DNA from: Actinomycetes bacterium
Lineage (GTDB): Bacteria; Actinomycetota; Actinomycetes; Nanopelagicales; Nanopelagicaceae
Reading direction: 5' to 3'
DNA: 64,000 bases
Assembly (NCBI GenBank): GCA_014190015.1
Contig: BJFT01000004.1
Location: 1-64,000 of the forward strand
Shown: piece by piece, positions 1 through 9,722 of the stretch
How positions within the stretch are numbered: position 1 is the first letter of the stretch
Layout: each line of letters starts with the position of its first letter
The notes under the pieces: generated by a model
Database searches by the model: none
What the model saw: only the letters and a program-made list of their open reading frames with translations
What the model was told of the DNA's origin: nothing
Position numbers and translations under genes: made by a program

Positions 1-138
1 TTGATTCTCAAGTTGGCTCTTCACTGAATCTTGAGCAAACGTTGCTCCCCAGTTCAGTAATCCTGCGAGCACTAGTAGGAAAACTGAAAGTCCGAAACCT
101 ACAAAAGTTACAATCTTGTCAAATGTCTTACGTCTCAT
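1..138 (-). CDS. Small membrane-anchored protein, N-terminal part only (runs off the window start)
   Basis: Reverse-strand ATG at 138 opens MRRKTFDKIVTFVGFGLSVFLLVLAGLLNWGATFAQDSVKSQLENQ, open to base 1. A purine-rich RBS-like stretch lies upstream and there is one clear TM segment. Not in the supplied ORF track because it is truncated. Confidence 0.6.
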   Translation of the reverse strand, partial: MRRKTFDKIVTFVGFGLSVFLLVLAGLLNWGATFAQDSVKSQLENQ

Positions 139-271
139 TTTGTTCTCTCCTATGTGTAATTGTTATGTAGTTATGAACTTCTGACTACATGTAAATTAAA
201 CCGCGTAGAAGATTTTTTGAAACAAATAAAGCAAGTGCTAGCACTCGACTACTTGTGATGTGAATTACGAA

Positions 272-589
272 TTAATCATGACGATGGCAGATTGCTTTGC
301 CATCCGGGCCTAACTCGAAGTGCTGGCACTCAATTCCCAATTTTTCAAAAGCTTTGTCGCCGTAGTGTGCTCGAAATGCGAGTGCTAGTAGTACACGTGT
401 ATTTGTTTCGGCATCAGATTTAATATTAAAAGCTTTAGCTGCGCGCGAAACTGTATTTTCAATTACTTTTTCTGTATGCGATGTCTCGAGTGCAATAGCT
501 GCATTTGTTTTTCCTTCGCAGAGTAGACCAAGGACTAGCTGCTCAAATGGGCTGAGGTCGCGACTAATAATGGTGATATCTGTTGACAT
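272..589 (-). CDS. Small stand-alone LuxR-type HTH protein with Cys/His-rich C-terminus
   Basis: LSPFEQLVLGLLCEGKTNAAIALETSHTEKVIENTVSRAAKAFNI resembles a LuxR/GerE HTH. No receiver domain. Tail CQHFELGPDGKAICHRHD. Confidence 0.7.
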   Translation of the reverse strand: MSTDITIISRDLSPFEQLVLGLLCEGKTNAAIALETSHTEKVIENTVSRAAKAFNIKSDAETNTRVLLALAFRAHYGDKAFEKLGIECQHFELGPDGKAICHRHD

Positions 590-670
590 GCGAGCCCTCT
601 CTCCGATGGTTCATGTGTGTCTTTATTGTCCACCTTCGCAACTCATCTTGGCTACAAGTAGGATGCGCGG

Positions 671-1414
671 ATGAGTGAAATATTGACCACGACCGCTGAT
701 CAAATTCTGACAATTAGCTTTAACCGACCAGCGAAGATGAATGCTCTAACTCGAGATATGTATGCAGGCTTGGCGCACGCTCTCAATGAAGCTGCAGGCG
801 ATTTTGGAGTCCGCGCCGTCATTATTACCAGCGAAGGTGATCACTTCACTGCAGGAAATGACATCGGCGATTTTATGGCCAACCCGCCAACTGATAGTGA
901 CTCTGATGTCGCAAAGTTTTTAGGTTCACTACTAAATTTCCCAAAGCCACTACTTGCAGCCGTTAAAGGAAATGCAGTTGGTGTTGGAACAACGATGCTG
1001 CTGCACTGCGATGTTGTCATTGCATCTGATTCTGCAAAATTTTCAATGCCATTTACTTCCCTTGGTTTAGTGCCAGAAGCAGGGTCGAGTTATCTATTTC
1101 CGCGCCTTGTTGGATATCAAAGAGCAGCGCAGATATTTATGACCGGTGAATCATTTAGTGCAGACGTTGCAAAAGAAATGGGATTGGTTGCTCAGATTCA
1201 AAAAGATCCTCTAGCTGCGGCAATGCAAATTGCACGTCAGATTGCAGAACAACCTCCCCAAGCAATCATTAATACAAAAGCACTACTCAAAAGTGGATCA
1301 CATGACGCGGTTGCAGCCGTGATGCGTGCAGAGTTCGAATTATTTTCATTGGCGCTTCAATCAGAAGAAGCCATGGAAGCATTTATGAAGTTCATGTCAA
1401 AGAAGGGTAAATAA
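671..1414 (+). CDS. Enoyl-CoA hydratase/isomerase family protein
   Basis: Crotonase fold motifs (FTAGNDIGDF, GNAVGVGTTMLLHCDVVIAS). Confidence 0.9.
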   Translation: MSEILTTTADQILTISFNRPAKMNALTRDMYAGLAHALNEAAGDFGVRAVIITSEGDHFTAGNDIGDFMANPPTDSDSDVAKFLGSLLNFPKPLLAAVKGNAVGVGTTMLLHCDVVIASDSAKFSMPFTSLGLVPEAGSSYLFPRLVGYQRAAQIFMTGESFSADVAKEMGLVAQIQKDPLAAAMQIARQIAEQPPQAIINTKALLKSGSHDAVAAVMRAEFELFSLALQSEEAMEAFMKFMSKKGK

Positions 1415-2244
1415 TGTCACTTGCAGGTAAGCGTATCTTTATTACTGGCGGTTCACGCGGTATTGGTTTAGCGATTGCTCTGCGCGCTGCACAAGATGGT
1501 GCACATATCGCTATTGCAGCCAAGACTGCCGAAGCTAATCCAAAATTACCCGGAACGATTTTTTCTGCGGCTAAAGAAATTGAAGCGGCGGGTGGTACTG
1601 CTCTTCCTATTCAATGCGATATTCGTGATGAAGCACAGATCGAAGCCGCAATTGCAAAGACCGCCGAAACTTTTGGTGGAATTGATATTTTGGTTAACAA
1701 TGCAAGTGCCATTAATTTAACTCGCACAGATCAGACTCCAGCGAAACGCTTTGATTTAATGTTTGATGTAAATGTGCGCGGTACATTTTTAACTTCGCAA
1801 GCTGCGCTTCCTCATTTGCGTACATCTGCTGAAGAAGGACGAAATCCGCACATTCTTAATCTTTCTCCACCTCTTTCCATGAAGGCTATATGGTTTAAAA
1901 ATCACGTTGCTTACACAATGGCTAAATACGGGATGAGTATGTGCGTTTTGGGTATGGCTGAAGAATTCAAACGCGACGGAATTGCCGTTAATGCTTTATG
2001 GCCACGCACGGTAATTGATACCGCAGCACTACAGATGATTCCAGGAATAGATGCGCTAGCTGGCCGTAAGCCAGAAATCTTGGCCGATGCCGCACACATC
2101 ATCTTTAATCGTGACGCGAAAAAGTGCACTGGAAATTTCTTTGTGGATGACATGGTTCTAGCGAGTGAAGGAATCACCGATCTTGAAAAATATTCAGTCA
2201 CACCAGGAACAAAGGATTTCTTACTCGATTTCTTCCTCGATTAA
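1414..2244 (+). CDS. Short-chain dehydrogenase/reductase (HSDL2-like)
   Basis: TGGSRGIG cofactor motif, NNAS, YxxxK (YTMAKYG). Overlaps the upstream stop. Confidence 0.9.
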   Translation: MSLAGKRIFITGGSRGIGLAIALRAAQDGAHIAIAAKTAEANPKLPGTIFSAAKEIEAAGGTALPIQCDIRDEAQIEAAIAKTAETFGGIDILVNNASAINLTRTDQTPAKRFDLMFDVNVRGTFLTSQAALPHLRTSAEEGRNPHILNLSPPLSMKAIWFKNHVAYTMAKYGMSMCVLGMAEEFKRDGIAVNALWPRTVIDTAALQMIPGIDALAGRKPEILADAAHIIFNRDAKKCTGNFFVDDMVLASEGITDLEKYSVTPGTKDFLLDFFLD

Positions 2245-2262
2245 CCCGACTAAAGGATTTAA

Positions 2263-3675
2263 ATGCCTGTATATGAATTAAATTCTACAAACCTGATTGC
2301 AGAAAATGAACGACACGGAAGAGCCCGCGATTTATTTTGGCCTTGGTGTGGTGCAAATGTTTCATTGCTAGCACTGTCATACGGTGCTTTCTTTTTGGGA
2401 TTCGGAATCTCATTTTGGCAAGCAACACTTGCTGCAATAGTTGGAACCGTGCTCTCATTTTTACTCGTTGGCTTTAGTTCTTTAGCAGGCAAGAAATCAA
2501 ATGCAACGACAATGGTTCTCTCTCGTGCAGCATTCGGTGTTAAAGGAAATGCGTTACCTGGCTTTCTCTCATATCTTCTCTTTGTTGGTTGGGAAACAGT
2601 TTTGGTTTCCTTAGCAACGTTGGCTACTGGGACAGTTTTTGAAAGAGTCGGGGACATCGATCAAAATCTGGCGATGGTTATTGGATTCGTTATCTCAGTT
2701 TCACTGACATTAATTGGTGGAGTGCTCGGTTTTTCAGTAATTATGAAATTACAAAAGTATTTAACCTTGACCACAGTTTTACTTACTTTTGGATACGTTG
2801 CATTAACCATGGATTCCGTTAACTGGAGTGCAGTGATGGATAAACCGTCTGGTTCCATCCAAGGATTTATTGGCGCATTGATTTTTGGAGTCACTGGAAT
2901 TGGACTTGGTTGGGTTAACGCTGCCGCGGATTATTCACGGTATTTGCCGCGTTCAGTGAAGAGTACTTCGGTAGTTGGATGGACTGTTTTGGGCGCTTCC
3001 ATTGTGCCAATTGTTTTGGTTATTTATGGTGCAGCTCTATCAGCAAGTGATCAGAAATTATCTGAAGCGATTGCGATGGATCCGATTGGTGCGTTAACAA
3101 CTCTTTTACCTACGTGGTATCTAATTATTTTTTCACTTGTTGCGATTCTAGGTTTAGTTGGGGGAGCCATTCTGGATCTGTATTCCTCAGGGCTCACTCT
3201 TGTTAGCTTGGGAGTTCCCGTTAAACGACACATAGCTGCAATCTTTGACGGGGCATTAATGCTTCTTGGAACTCTTTATATTGTTTGGATTGCAGATAAT
3301 TTCTTCATTCCATTCCAAGGATTTCTCTTAACACTCGGCGTTCCTGTTGCTGCCTGGAGCGCAATTTTCGTAACTGATGTTCTGCTGCGCAAAAAGAGTT
3401 ATAACGAAAAAGATCTATTCAGCAATGAAGGAATTTATGGCTCAATTAATTGGAGTTCGATTGCCTGTGTCGGTGTGGCAACAATCGTTGGATGGGGATT
3501 TGTAACCAATACCTTTGCGTCTTGGCTGAGTTGGCAAGGATATTTCTTAGGCTTCATTGGAGGAAAAGATGGAGCGTGGGCATATTCTAATGTTGGTGTG
3601 ATCTTCGCACTAGCCATCGGCGCCAGTGGTCGTTTTATATTCGGAAAGCGAGATATTAGAAAACAAGAAATCTAA
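2263..3675 (+). CDS. NCS1-family purine/cytosine permease
   Basis: 12-TM-like hydrophobic protein with NCS1 features (GLGWVNAAADYSRYLPR). Confidence 0.85.
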   Translation: MPVYELNSTNLIAENERHGRARDLFWPWCGANVSLLALSYGAFFLGFGISFWQATLAAIVGTVLSFLLVGFSSLAGKKSNATTMVLSRAAFGVKGNALPGFLSYLLFVGWETVLVSLATLATGTVFERVGDIDQNLAMVIGFVISVSLTLIGGVLGFSVIMKLQKYLTLTTVLLTFGYVALTMDSVNWSAVMDKPSGSIQGFIGALIFGVTGIGLGWVNAAADYSRYLPRSVKSTSVVGWTVLGASIVPIVLVIYGAALSASDQKLSEAIAMDPIGALTTLLPTWYLIIFSLVAILGLVGGAILDLYSSGLTLVSLGVPVKRHIAAIFDGALMLLGTLYIVWIADNFFIPFQGFLLTLGVPVAAWSAIFVTDVLLRKKSYNEKDLFSNEGIYGSINWSSIACVGVATIVGWGFVTNTFASWLSWQGYFLGFIGGKDGAWAYSNVGVIFALAIGASGRFIFGKRDIRKQEI

Positions 3676-4670
3676 TCGTTTCGAATTGAGAATTTCCTAA
3701 GAATAGAAATGCCTAATATCGCGGATATTAGCGCTGCAAAGATCAACCCAACTTTTACTTGAGCTAAATCTATTGCAGAGGTTAAAGCGAGATCGGCAAT
3801 AAAGAGCGAAACTGTCAGGCCCATTCCAGCAAGAGCGCCTGCGCCCGCTATTTCTTTAAAGCTCAAACTATGTGGCTTAATCGCAATTTTTAATTGAATT
3901 GCTAACCATGCAAAAAGTGTTATGCCGAGAATTTTTCCAAGAACACGCCCAACAATCAACCCAGATGCAATTGGAGATGAAATTGTTTGACCAAGTGTTG
4001 AAAAATCGATGCGTACTCCAATATTGGCTAGGGCGAAGAGCGGAATAATCACAAATGCGCTGTAGGGATGAAGCCAATTAATTAATTGTGTGGTTGTAAC
4101 TTTCTTTCCACTGGGTATAGCAAATGCAAGCAAGACGGCGCCGATAGTTGAAGCAATTTTGATTGCACTAATTCCGGAAGAGTAGAAAATACCTAAAATT
4201 ATGATCGAAAAGAGATCATCAGCGATTGCCAGAGTTAACAAAAATATCTTTAATGAAGAATCAATACGTGATCCCAGTAGTGCAAGAGCCCCGAGAGCAA
4301 GAGCTATGTCGGTAGGCATAGCAATCGCCCACGCATTTGAGGCGCTTCCGTTGGAGTTGTAGACAGCAAAAATTAGTGCCGGAATTGCCATTCCTCCAAT
4401 AGCTGCTAGAACTGGCAGCGCTGCATTTTTTGGATTTTTAAACTCACCCTCGGCAAACTCTCTTTTAATTTCTAGACCAATCAAAAAGAAAAATACTGCC
4501 ATCAATCCTTCGTTAATGAATTTATGAAAGGGTTCGAAAATTGATTCGTAAGATTCGTGGAGAGGTGAATTGGCAAAAATTAATGCGACTGCACAGGCAC
4601 CCACTAGAGCGATTCCACTAGAACTTTCTGTTCTAATGAATCTCGTAAAGAAATTTGCCAAGCGATTCAT
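3672..4670 (-). CDS. nhaA: Na+/H+ antiporter NhaA
   Basis: NhaA motifs (FFLIGLEIKREFAEGE, AMPTDIALALG, LAIADDLFSI). Start corrected to internal Met MNRLANFF, because the longer ORF would begin inside the terminator hairpin. Confidence 0.92.
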   Translation of the reverse strand: MNRLANFFTRFIRTESSSGIALVGACAVALIFANSPLHESYESIFEPFHKFINEGLMAVFFFLIGLEIKREFAEGEFKNPKNAALPVLAAIGGMAIPALIFAVYNSNGSASNAWAIAMPTDIALALGALALLGSRIDSSLKIFLLTLAIADDLFSIIILGIFYSSGISAIKIASTIGAVLLAFAIPSGKKVTTTQLINWLHPYSAFVIIPLFALANIGVRIDFSTLGQTISSPIASGLIVGRVLGKILGITLFAWLAIQLKIAIKPHSLSFKEIAGAGALAGMGLTVSLFIADLALTSAIDLAQVKVGLIFAALISAILGISILRKFSIRND

Positions 4671-4685
4671 GTTGTGAACAATAGC

Positions 4686-4715
4686 AAAGCCCCGCCACAT
4701 AAGCGGCGGGGCTTT
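4686..4715 (-). terminator. Rho-independent-type hairpin downstream of glnA
   Basis: AAAGCCCCGCC-acataagc-GGCGGGGCTTT, perfect 11-bp stem, between the glnA stop (4731) and the nhaA start (4670). Confidence 0.85.
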
Positions 4716-4730
4716 ACGGAAGAGATTTTC

Positions 4731-6161
4731 TTAGAGATCGAAGTAAAGCTCGAACTCTGCTGGGTGTGGACGCAAGCGAACATAATCAACTTCTTGTGTG
4801 CGTTTGAACGCAATCCACGTATCGATGAGATCTTTCGTAAACACACCACCTTTAAGCAAGAACTCATGATCTTCTTCAAGATTGTTGAGTACTGCTTCAA
4901 GTGAACCAGGAACCTGAGGAATGGCTGCGGCTTCTGCGCCTTCTAGTTCGTAAAGATCCTTATCAACTGGCTTTGGTGGTTCGATTTTGTTTTGGATTCC
5001 ATCGAGTCCTGCCATCAACATTGCAGCGAATGCTAGGTATGGATTTGATGATGGATCTGGGCAACGGAATTCGATGCGCTTGGCTTTTGGATTTGAACCA
5101 GTAATAGGAATACGAATACACGCAGAACGGTTGCGTGCTGAGTAAACGAGATTTACTGGCGCTTCATAACCAGGGACTAAGCGGTGGTAAGAGTTAACGG
5201 TTGGGTTTGTGAATGCAAGCAATGATGGAGCGTGCTTGAGTAAACCACCGACATACCAGCGAGCCATATCTGAAAGATCTGCATAACCATCACCGAAGAA
5301 GAGTGGCTTTCCATCTTTCCAAAGTGATTGGTGAACGTGCATTCCTGAACCATTATCGCCATAGAGTGGTTTTGGCATAAATGTTGCAGTCTTGCCATTT
5401 TCCCAAGCGGTGTTCTTAATGATGTACTTAAACTTCATTACATCATCGCCTGCGTTAAGAATGTCGCTGAAGCGATAGTTAATTTCCATTTGACCCGCAG
5501 TACCAACTTCATGGTGTGCGCGTTCAACCAATAAACCAACTTTGCCAAGATTCATAACCATTTCATCGCGTAGGTCTGCAAACTGATCTGTTGGTGAAAC
5601 TGGGAAGTAACCACCTTTGATACGTGTGCGATAACCGCGGTTAGGGGTTCCATCCGCATCGTACTCAGCACCGGTGTTCCAGGCGCCTTCGTATGAATCA
5701 ATGTGATGGTACGACTCGTGCATGTCGGTCTTGAATCGAACTGCATCAAATACGTAGAACTCTGCTTCTGGTGCGAAGAATGCAGTATCTGCAATTCCTG
5801 TTGACTTTAAGTATTCGACAGCTTTGCCTACGACACCACGTGGATCGCGACTATATGGAGAGTTATCAACCGGATTGTGAACGCTAAACAAAATTACAAG
5901 TGTTTTTTCCTTGCGGAATGGATCAATGAATGCTGAACCAGGAATTGGCAGCAACTTCATATCTGATTCGTGAATCGCTTGGAAACCGCGAATAGATGAA
6001 CCATCAAACATCAGCCCATCTGTGAAGACAGCTTCGTCGAAAGATTCAACCGGAACATTGAAGTGGTGCTGGATTCCAGGAAGATCAATAAAACGTACGT
6101 CAATGAGTTTGACATCTTCCTTCTTGATGAAGGCAAAAATTTCTGCAGAGTTCTTAAACAT
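4731..6161 (-). CDS. glnA: Type I glutamine synthetase
   Basis: [33 protein letters not shown]..., [23 protein letters not shown]-terminal EFELYFDL. Start set at MFKNS. Confidence 0.97.
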   Translation of the reverse strand: MFKNSAEIFAFIKKEDVKLIDVRFIDLPGIQHHFNVPVESFDEAVFTDGLMFDGSSIRGFQAIHESDMKLLPIPGSAFIDPFRKEKTLVILFSVHNPVDNSPYSRDPRGVVGKAVEYLKSTGIADTAFFAPEAEFYVFDAVRFKTDMHESYHHIDSYEGAWNTGAEYDADGTPNRGYRTRIKGGYFPVSPTDQFADLRDEMVMNLGKVGLLVERAHHEVGTAGQMEINYRFSDILNAGDDVMKFKYIIKNTAWENGKTATFMPKPLYGDNGSGMHVHQSLWKDGKPLFFGDGYADLSDMARWYVGGLLKHAPSLLAFTNPTVNSYHRLVPGYEAPVNLVYSARNRSACIRIPITGSNPKAKRIEFRCPDPSSNPYLAFAAMLMAGLDGIQNKIEPPKPVDKDLYELEGAEAAAIPQVPGSLEAVLNNLEEDHEFLLKGGVFTKDLIDTWIAFKRTQEVDYVRLRPHPAEFELYFDL

Positions 6162-6261
6162 TTTTCTCCCAGTTGAAGGCATTTCAATCGTTGCGCACCG
6201 CTTCATCGAGGGCGCATGTGCAAAGGTTACGAGTTATCCGTGAAAAAGGCATAACCCACGT

Positions 6262-6277
6262 GTTACATCTATGTTAA
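6262..6277. promoter_or_regulatory. Candidate GlnR-like site upstream of glnA
   Basis: GTTAC-n6-GTTAA in the glnA/RDD divergent intergenic region. Motif resemblance only. Confidence 0.25.
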
Positions 6278-6316
6278 GTAAATTGCGGGTTTTCAGGCTG
6301 CGACTAGGCTTATCGC

Positions 6317-6691
6317 ATGCACTCTGAAGTGAGTTTGGGCAGACGATCTTTGGCCATTAGCCTGGATTGGCTAGCGAGTTACCTCATTGCCATCGCCTTT
6401 TTTAGCGGTTCAGGTGCTTTCTTGGATCGAACCCCACAGGCAGGTGTCCCAGCCCTAATCATATTTTTCTCTCAATATTTTCTGCTGATTACCTTACAAG
6501 GAGCTTCAGCGGGCCACAGGATTTGTCGAATGAGAATCGTCAATTTCGAAGATGGGGGGCGACCAACTCTTCTTCAGGCGTTAATTCGAAGCGTGCTTAT
6601 GGTCATTGTTATCACGGCAATTACCTATGATGAAAATGGTCGAGGAATCCACGAGCGTTTAAGTAAAACTAAAATCGTTTTAACGAACTAG
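6317..6691 (+). CDS. RDD family membrane protein
   Basis: RDD-like pattern (RRSLAISLDWLASYLIA, GASAGHRICRMRIV) beside glnA/lipA as in other actinobacteria. Confidence 0.8.
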   Translation: MHSEVSLGRRSLAISLDWLASYLIAIAFFSGSGAFLDRTPQAGVPALIIFFSQYFLLITLQGASAGHRICRMRIVNFEDGGRPTLLQALIRSVLMVIVITAITYDENGRGIHERLSKTKIVLTN

Positions 6692-7371
6692 CGGATACGT
6701 ACGCCTTTTGGAAGTGGTCCCTTTGGGATTGGCATAGACATTCCGCCAACAGCTTTCAAACGCGCGCGAACTTCACGCATTTGATGGGCAGATAACTTCT
6801 TTGGAAGCTTTGCAAGATGTTTTTGTAATTTACGAATTGAAACTTGACCTTCTAAATCTCCGACAATCACTTCTGTAATTGGCACGCCAGGAGCAAAGCG
6901 CTCACTCTTTCGTCGCTCATCATTAAGCATTTGCTTAACGCCTTGTGATCCTTCTCCGACAAGAACTATTCCTGCTCTTCCAACACTTCTATGAACCATG
7001 TCTTGATTACGGGCAACGGCAACAGCAGGAGTTGTAGTCCAACCTTTGCGAATTGCCATCAATACTGAAGCACCAGCACCAACTTGTCCTTCAATTGATG
7101 AGTAAGCAGCGGTTGATGCTTGTCGCGTAAAGAAAAACATTGCAGCAAGGAGTGCAATCGGAAGCGAAACAAAAGCTACATAAATTGGGTGGCCTATTGC
7201 TACGCCGATTGCGATACCCACGACCCACACGGCAAGGAATACCCCGATGAGTGCAAAAGCAATCCAAGGTTTAACGCTCTTGGTTACAGAGTATGCATCT
7301 CTAAATGTTTGAAAACGACGAGGTTTAATGGCCGCTTCTTTGTTTTTCTTATTTCGCTTGAACATACTCAT
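6688..7371 (-). CDS. DUF4191 domain-containing protein
   Basis: Two-TM protein adjacent to the lip genes. Start set at MSMFKRNKK, which gives an ATGA overlap with the upstream acyltransferase. Confidence 0.8.
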   Translation of the reverse strand: MSMFKRNKKNKEAAIKPRRFQTFRDAYSVTKSVKPWIAFALIGVFLAVWVVGIAIGVAIGHPIYVAFVSLPIALLAAMFFFTRQASTAAYSSIEGQVGAGASVLMAIRKGWTTTPAVAVARNQDMVHRSVGRAGIVLVGEGSQGVKQMLNDERRKSERFAPGVPITEVIVGDLEGQVSIRKLQKHLAKLPKKLSAHQMREVRARLKAVGGMSMPIPKGPLPKGVRIR

Positions 7372-8069
7372 AAGTTTAGTGGGGCAGGGGCAGTACCACC
7401 AAGACGCACGGGCGCCCAACGCTGGCCCTTATGGTTATCGGGATACTCCTCTTGAACCTTATGCAGGGCAGAGATGAGCACATCTCGAAGTTGCTTTTCG
7501 CCCGCCTCAACATCACTATCTTTTGCAAAATACAGGGGTTCGCTAAATGCAACCGTGATGGGAACGCTTTGTCTTGTTAAGTTTTTCTTCACACCCTTTG
7601 TCCATACTCGTTGGCTTCCCCAAACTATTGTTGGGATAACTGGTACGCCCGCAGACATTGCTAATCGCACAGCACCTGATTTGAGAGCTTTGATTTCAAA
7701 ACTTGTTGAAATAGTTCCTTCTGGAAAAATTCCAACTATTTCTCCTTTACGCAATGCACGAAGGGCTGCAACGAATGATGCCGAACCATTTCCTCGGTCA
7801 ACGCTTATGTGGTGCATACCGCGCATCAATGGTCCCGCTATTTTGTTATCGAAAATTTCTTTTTTAGCCATAAATCGCACGTAACGCTTCTTTGGCAGAA
7901 CTCCAGTTCCAACGATTGCAAAGTCAAAGTAACCAATGTGATTCATAGCAAGAATTGCACCACCTTCTTGCGGAATATTTTCATCCCCCGAAAATGTGAA
8001 ACGCAGATCTAAATATTTCCAGAGAGATTTAATGAAAACGATAACTGGGGGATAAACAAGATCAGCCAC
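7368..8069 (-). CDS. 1-acyl-sn-glycerol-3-phosphate acyltransferase (PlsC-like)
   Basis: NHIGYFD (variant of NHxxxxD) and FPEGT motifs. GTG start proposed, overlapping the lipA stop; the longer ORF would overlap lipA by about 85 bp. Confidence 0.88.
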   Translation of the reverse strand: MADLVYPPVIVFIKSLWKYLDLRFTFSGDENIPQEGGAILAMNHIGYFDFAIVGTGVLPKKRYVRFMAKKEIFDNKIAGPLMRGMHHISVDRGNGSASFVAALRALRKGEIVGIFPEGTISTSFEIKALKSGAVRLAMSAGVPVIPTIVWGSQRVWTKGVKKNLTRQSVPITVAFSEPLYFAKDSDVEAGEKQLRDVLISALHKVQEEYPDNHKGQRWAPVRLGGTAPAPLNL

Positions 8070-9000
8070 GCGGTGCACCGGTTTTTGCAGCCATTGCTTC
8101 TTTATACAAGCGCCCAGCTCTATAACTCGAACGAACAAGCGGACCACTCATCACGCCAAGAAAACCGACTTCCTTGGCTTCGGCCGCTAACTCAACAAAC
8201 TCATCTGGCTTGACCCAACGTTCTACTGGATGGTGTCGGTTAGTTGGTCGCAAATATTGGGTGATTGTGATGAGGTCGCAGCCAGCGCCACGAAGATCAA
8301 CGAGAGCCTGTGAAATTTCTTCACGTGTTTCGCCAAGACCTAATATTAAATTTGATTTAGTGATTAAACCGAAATCTCTAGCCATTGTGATTACCCGAAG
8401 AGATTTCTCGTAAGTAAATGCCGGTCTAATACTTTTAAAGATTCGAGGAACAGTTTCCAGGTTGTGCGCAAAAACTTCTGGCTGAGTTTCGAAAATCTGG
8501 TTAAGCAAATCAGAGTTAGCGTGGAAATCTGGCGCAAGCATTTCAACGCCACACCCTGGATTTAACTCATGAACTTTACGAATTGTTTCGGCATATAGCC
8601 AAGCACCTTCATCTTCTAAGTCATCACGGGTTACACCAGTAATCGTTGCGTATTTCAATCCCATTGCTTTTACAGATTCGGCTACTTTGCGCGGTTCTTC
8701 ACGATCTATCGGATCAGGTTTTCCGGTATCGATATTACAAAAATCGCAACGTCGGGTGCACTTTTCTCCACCAATTAAGAATGTTGCTTCTTTATCTTCC
8801 CAGCACTCAAAAATATTTGGGCAAGCCGCCTCTTGGCAAACAGTGTGAAGACCTTCAGATTTAACTAACGAACGTAAACGTGTGTACTCGGGACCCATAT
8901 TCGCACGCGTCTTTATCCACTCAGGTTTGCGTTCAATTGGGGTCAACGCATTACGAGCTTCAATTCGAATCATTTTGCGACCATCAGGTGCGATTGTCAT
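8062..9000 (-). CDS. lipA: Lipoyl synthase
   Basis: Radical-SAM [11 protein letters not shown] plus auxiliary cluster motif [12 protein letters not shown]. Confidence 0.97.
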   Translation of the reverse strand: MTIAPDGRKMIRIEARNALTPIERKPEWIKTRANMGPEYTRLRSLVKSEGLHTVCQEAACPNIFECWEDKEATFLIGGEKCTRRCDFCNIDTGKPDPIDREEPRKVAESVKAMGLKYATITGVTRDDLEDEGAWLYAETIRKVHELNPGCGVEMLAPDFHANSDLLNQIFETQPEVFAHNLETVPRIFKSIRPAFTYEKSLRVITMARDFGLITKSNLILGLGETREEISQALVDLRGAGCDLITITQYLRPTNRHHPVERWVKPDEFVELAAEAKEVGFLGVMSGPLVRSSYRAGRLYKEAMAAKTGAPRG

Positions 9001-9650
9001 GCGCTCACCTTAGCCAATGTAGAAACAATATTGCGCTCCAGAATTGGGAGTACTTCCTGCGAAGTTATTTCACGCTGTAGCTCCTGAGCCATTGAAGTCA
9101 CTTCTGCATCGGCGATACCACACGGAATTATTTGAGAAAATGCACCAAGATCTGGATTCACGTTGAGTGCGAATCCATGCATAGTTGTTCCTTTTGCAAC
9201 GCGGATACCAATAGCCGCGATTTTTTTGGGACTGTTCTCGTTGCACGTCCAGACACCTGAGCGACCTTTTATTCTCTGAACATTTAAACCAAATTCCTTG
9301 CATGTATCAATCAATGCGCCTTCAATTTCGCGGACAAATCCGACTAATTCAGTTGGCTTGGCTAATCGAAGAATCGGATAACCAACAATCTGACCAGGAC
9401 CATGCCACGTAATTTTTCCACCACGATCAACATCGATTACTGGCGTTCCATCCATAGGACGTTCTTCATCAAGAGTTCGCTTACCTGCTGTGAAAACTGA
9501 TGGGTGCTCGACAAAAAACAATGTGTTGGGCATAACACCAGCACTGACTTGTTCATGTGTGCTGCGTTGGATGAGCAACGCTTCGTTGTAGTCCAGAAGC
9601 GCTAAATTCTTCACCACCATTGTGGGGTCAAGTGTCGTCGTGGCTGCCAC
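8997..9650 (-). CDS. lipB: Lipoyl(octanoyl) transferase
   Basis: [17 protein letters not shown] and catalytic-region motif; 4-bp ATGA overlap with lipA. Confidence 0.95.
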   Translation of the reverse strand: MAATTTLDPTMVVKNLALLDYNEALLIQRSTHEQVSAGVMPNTLFFVEHPSVFTAGKRTLDEERPMDGTPVIDVDRGGKITWHGPGQIVGYPILRLAKPTELVGFVREIEGALIDTCKEFGLNVQRIKGRSGVWTCNENSPKKIAAIGIRVAKGTTMHGFALNVNPDLGAFSQIIPCGIADAEVTSMAQELQREITSQEVLPILERNIVSTLAKVSA

Positions 9651-9722
9651 ACTCTTAGCCTAAAGGTAGGCTTGCCCAGTCGCGAATCCTCGCCGAAATC
9701 CGTATGAAAGGTTCCAACATCC

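Noticed and set aside
2259-2657. 132-aa minus-strand ORF opposite the NCS1 permease
   Set aside because: Antisense shadow of a clear transporter gene; composition not protein-like.
4674-4904. Plus-strand ORF spanning the glnA terminator and 3' end
   Set aside because: Begins next to the hairpin and reads antisense through glnA; better explained as terminator plus coding DNA.
7474-7884. 136-aa plus-strand ORF opposite plsC
   Set aside because: Antisense to a gene with clear acyltransferase motifs.
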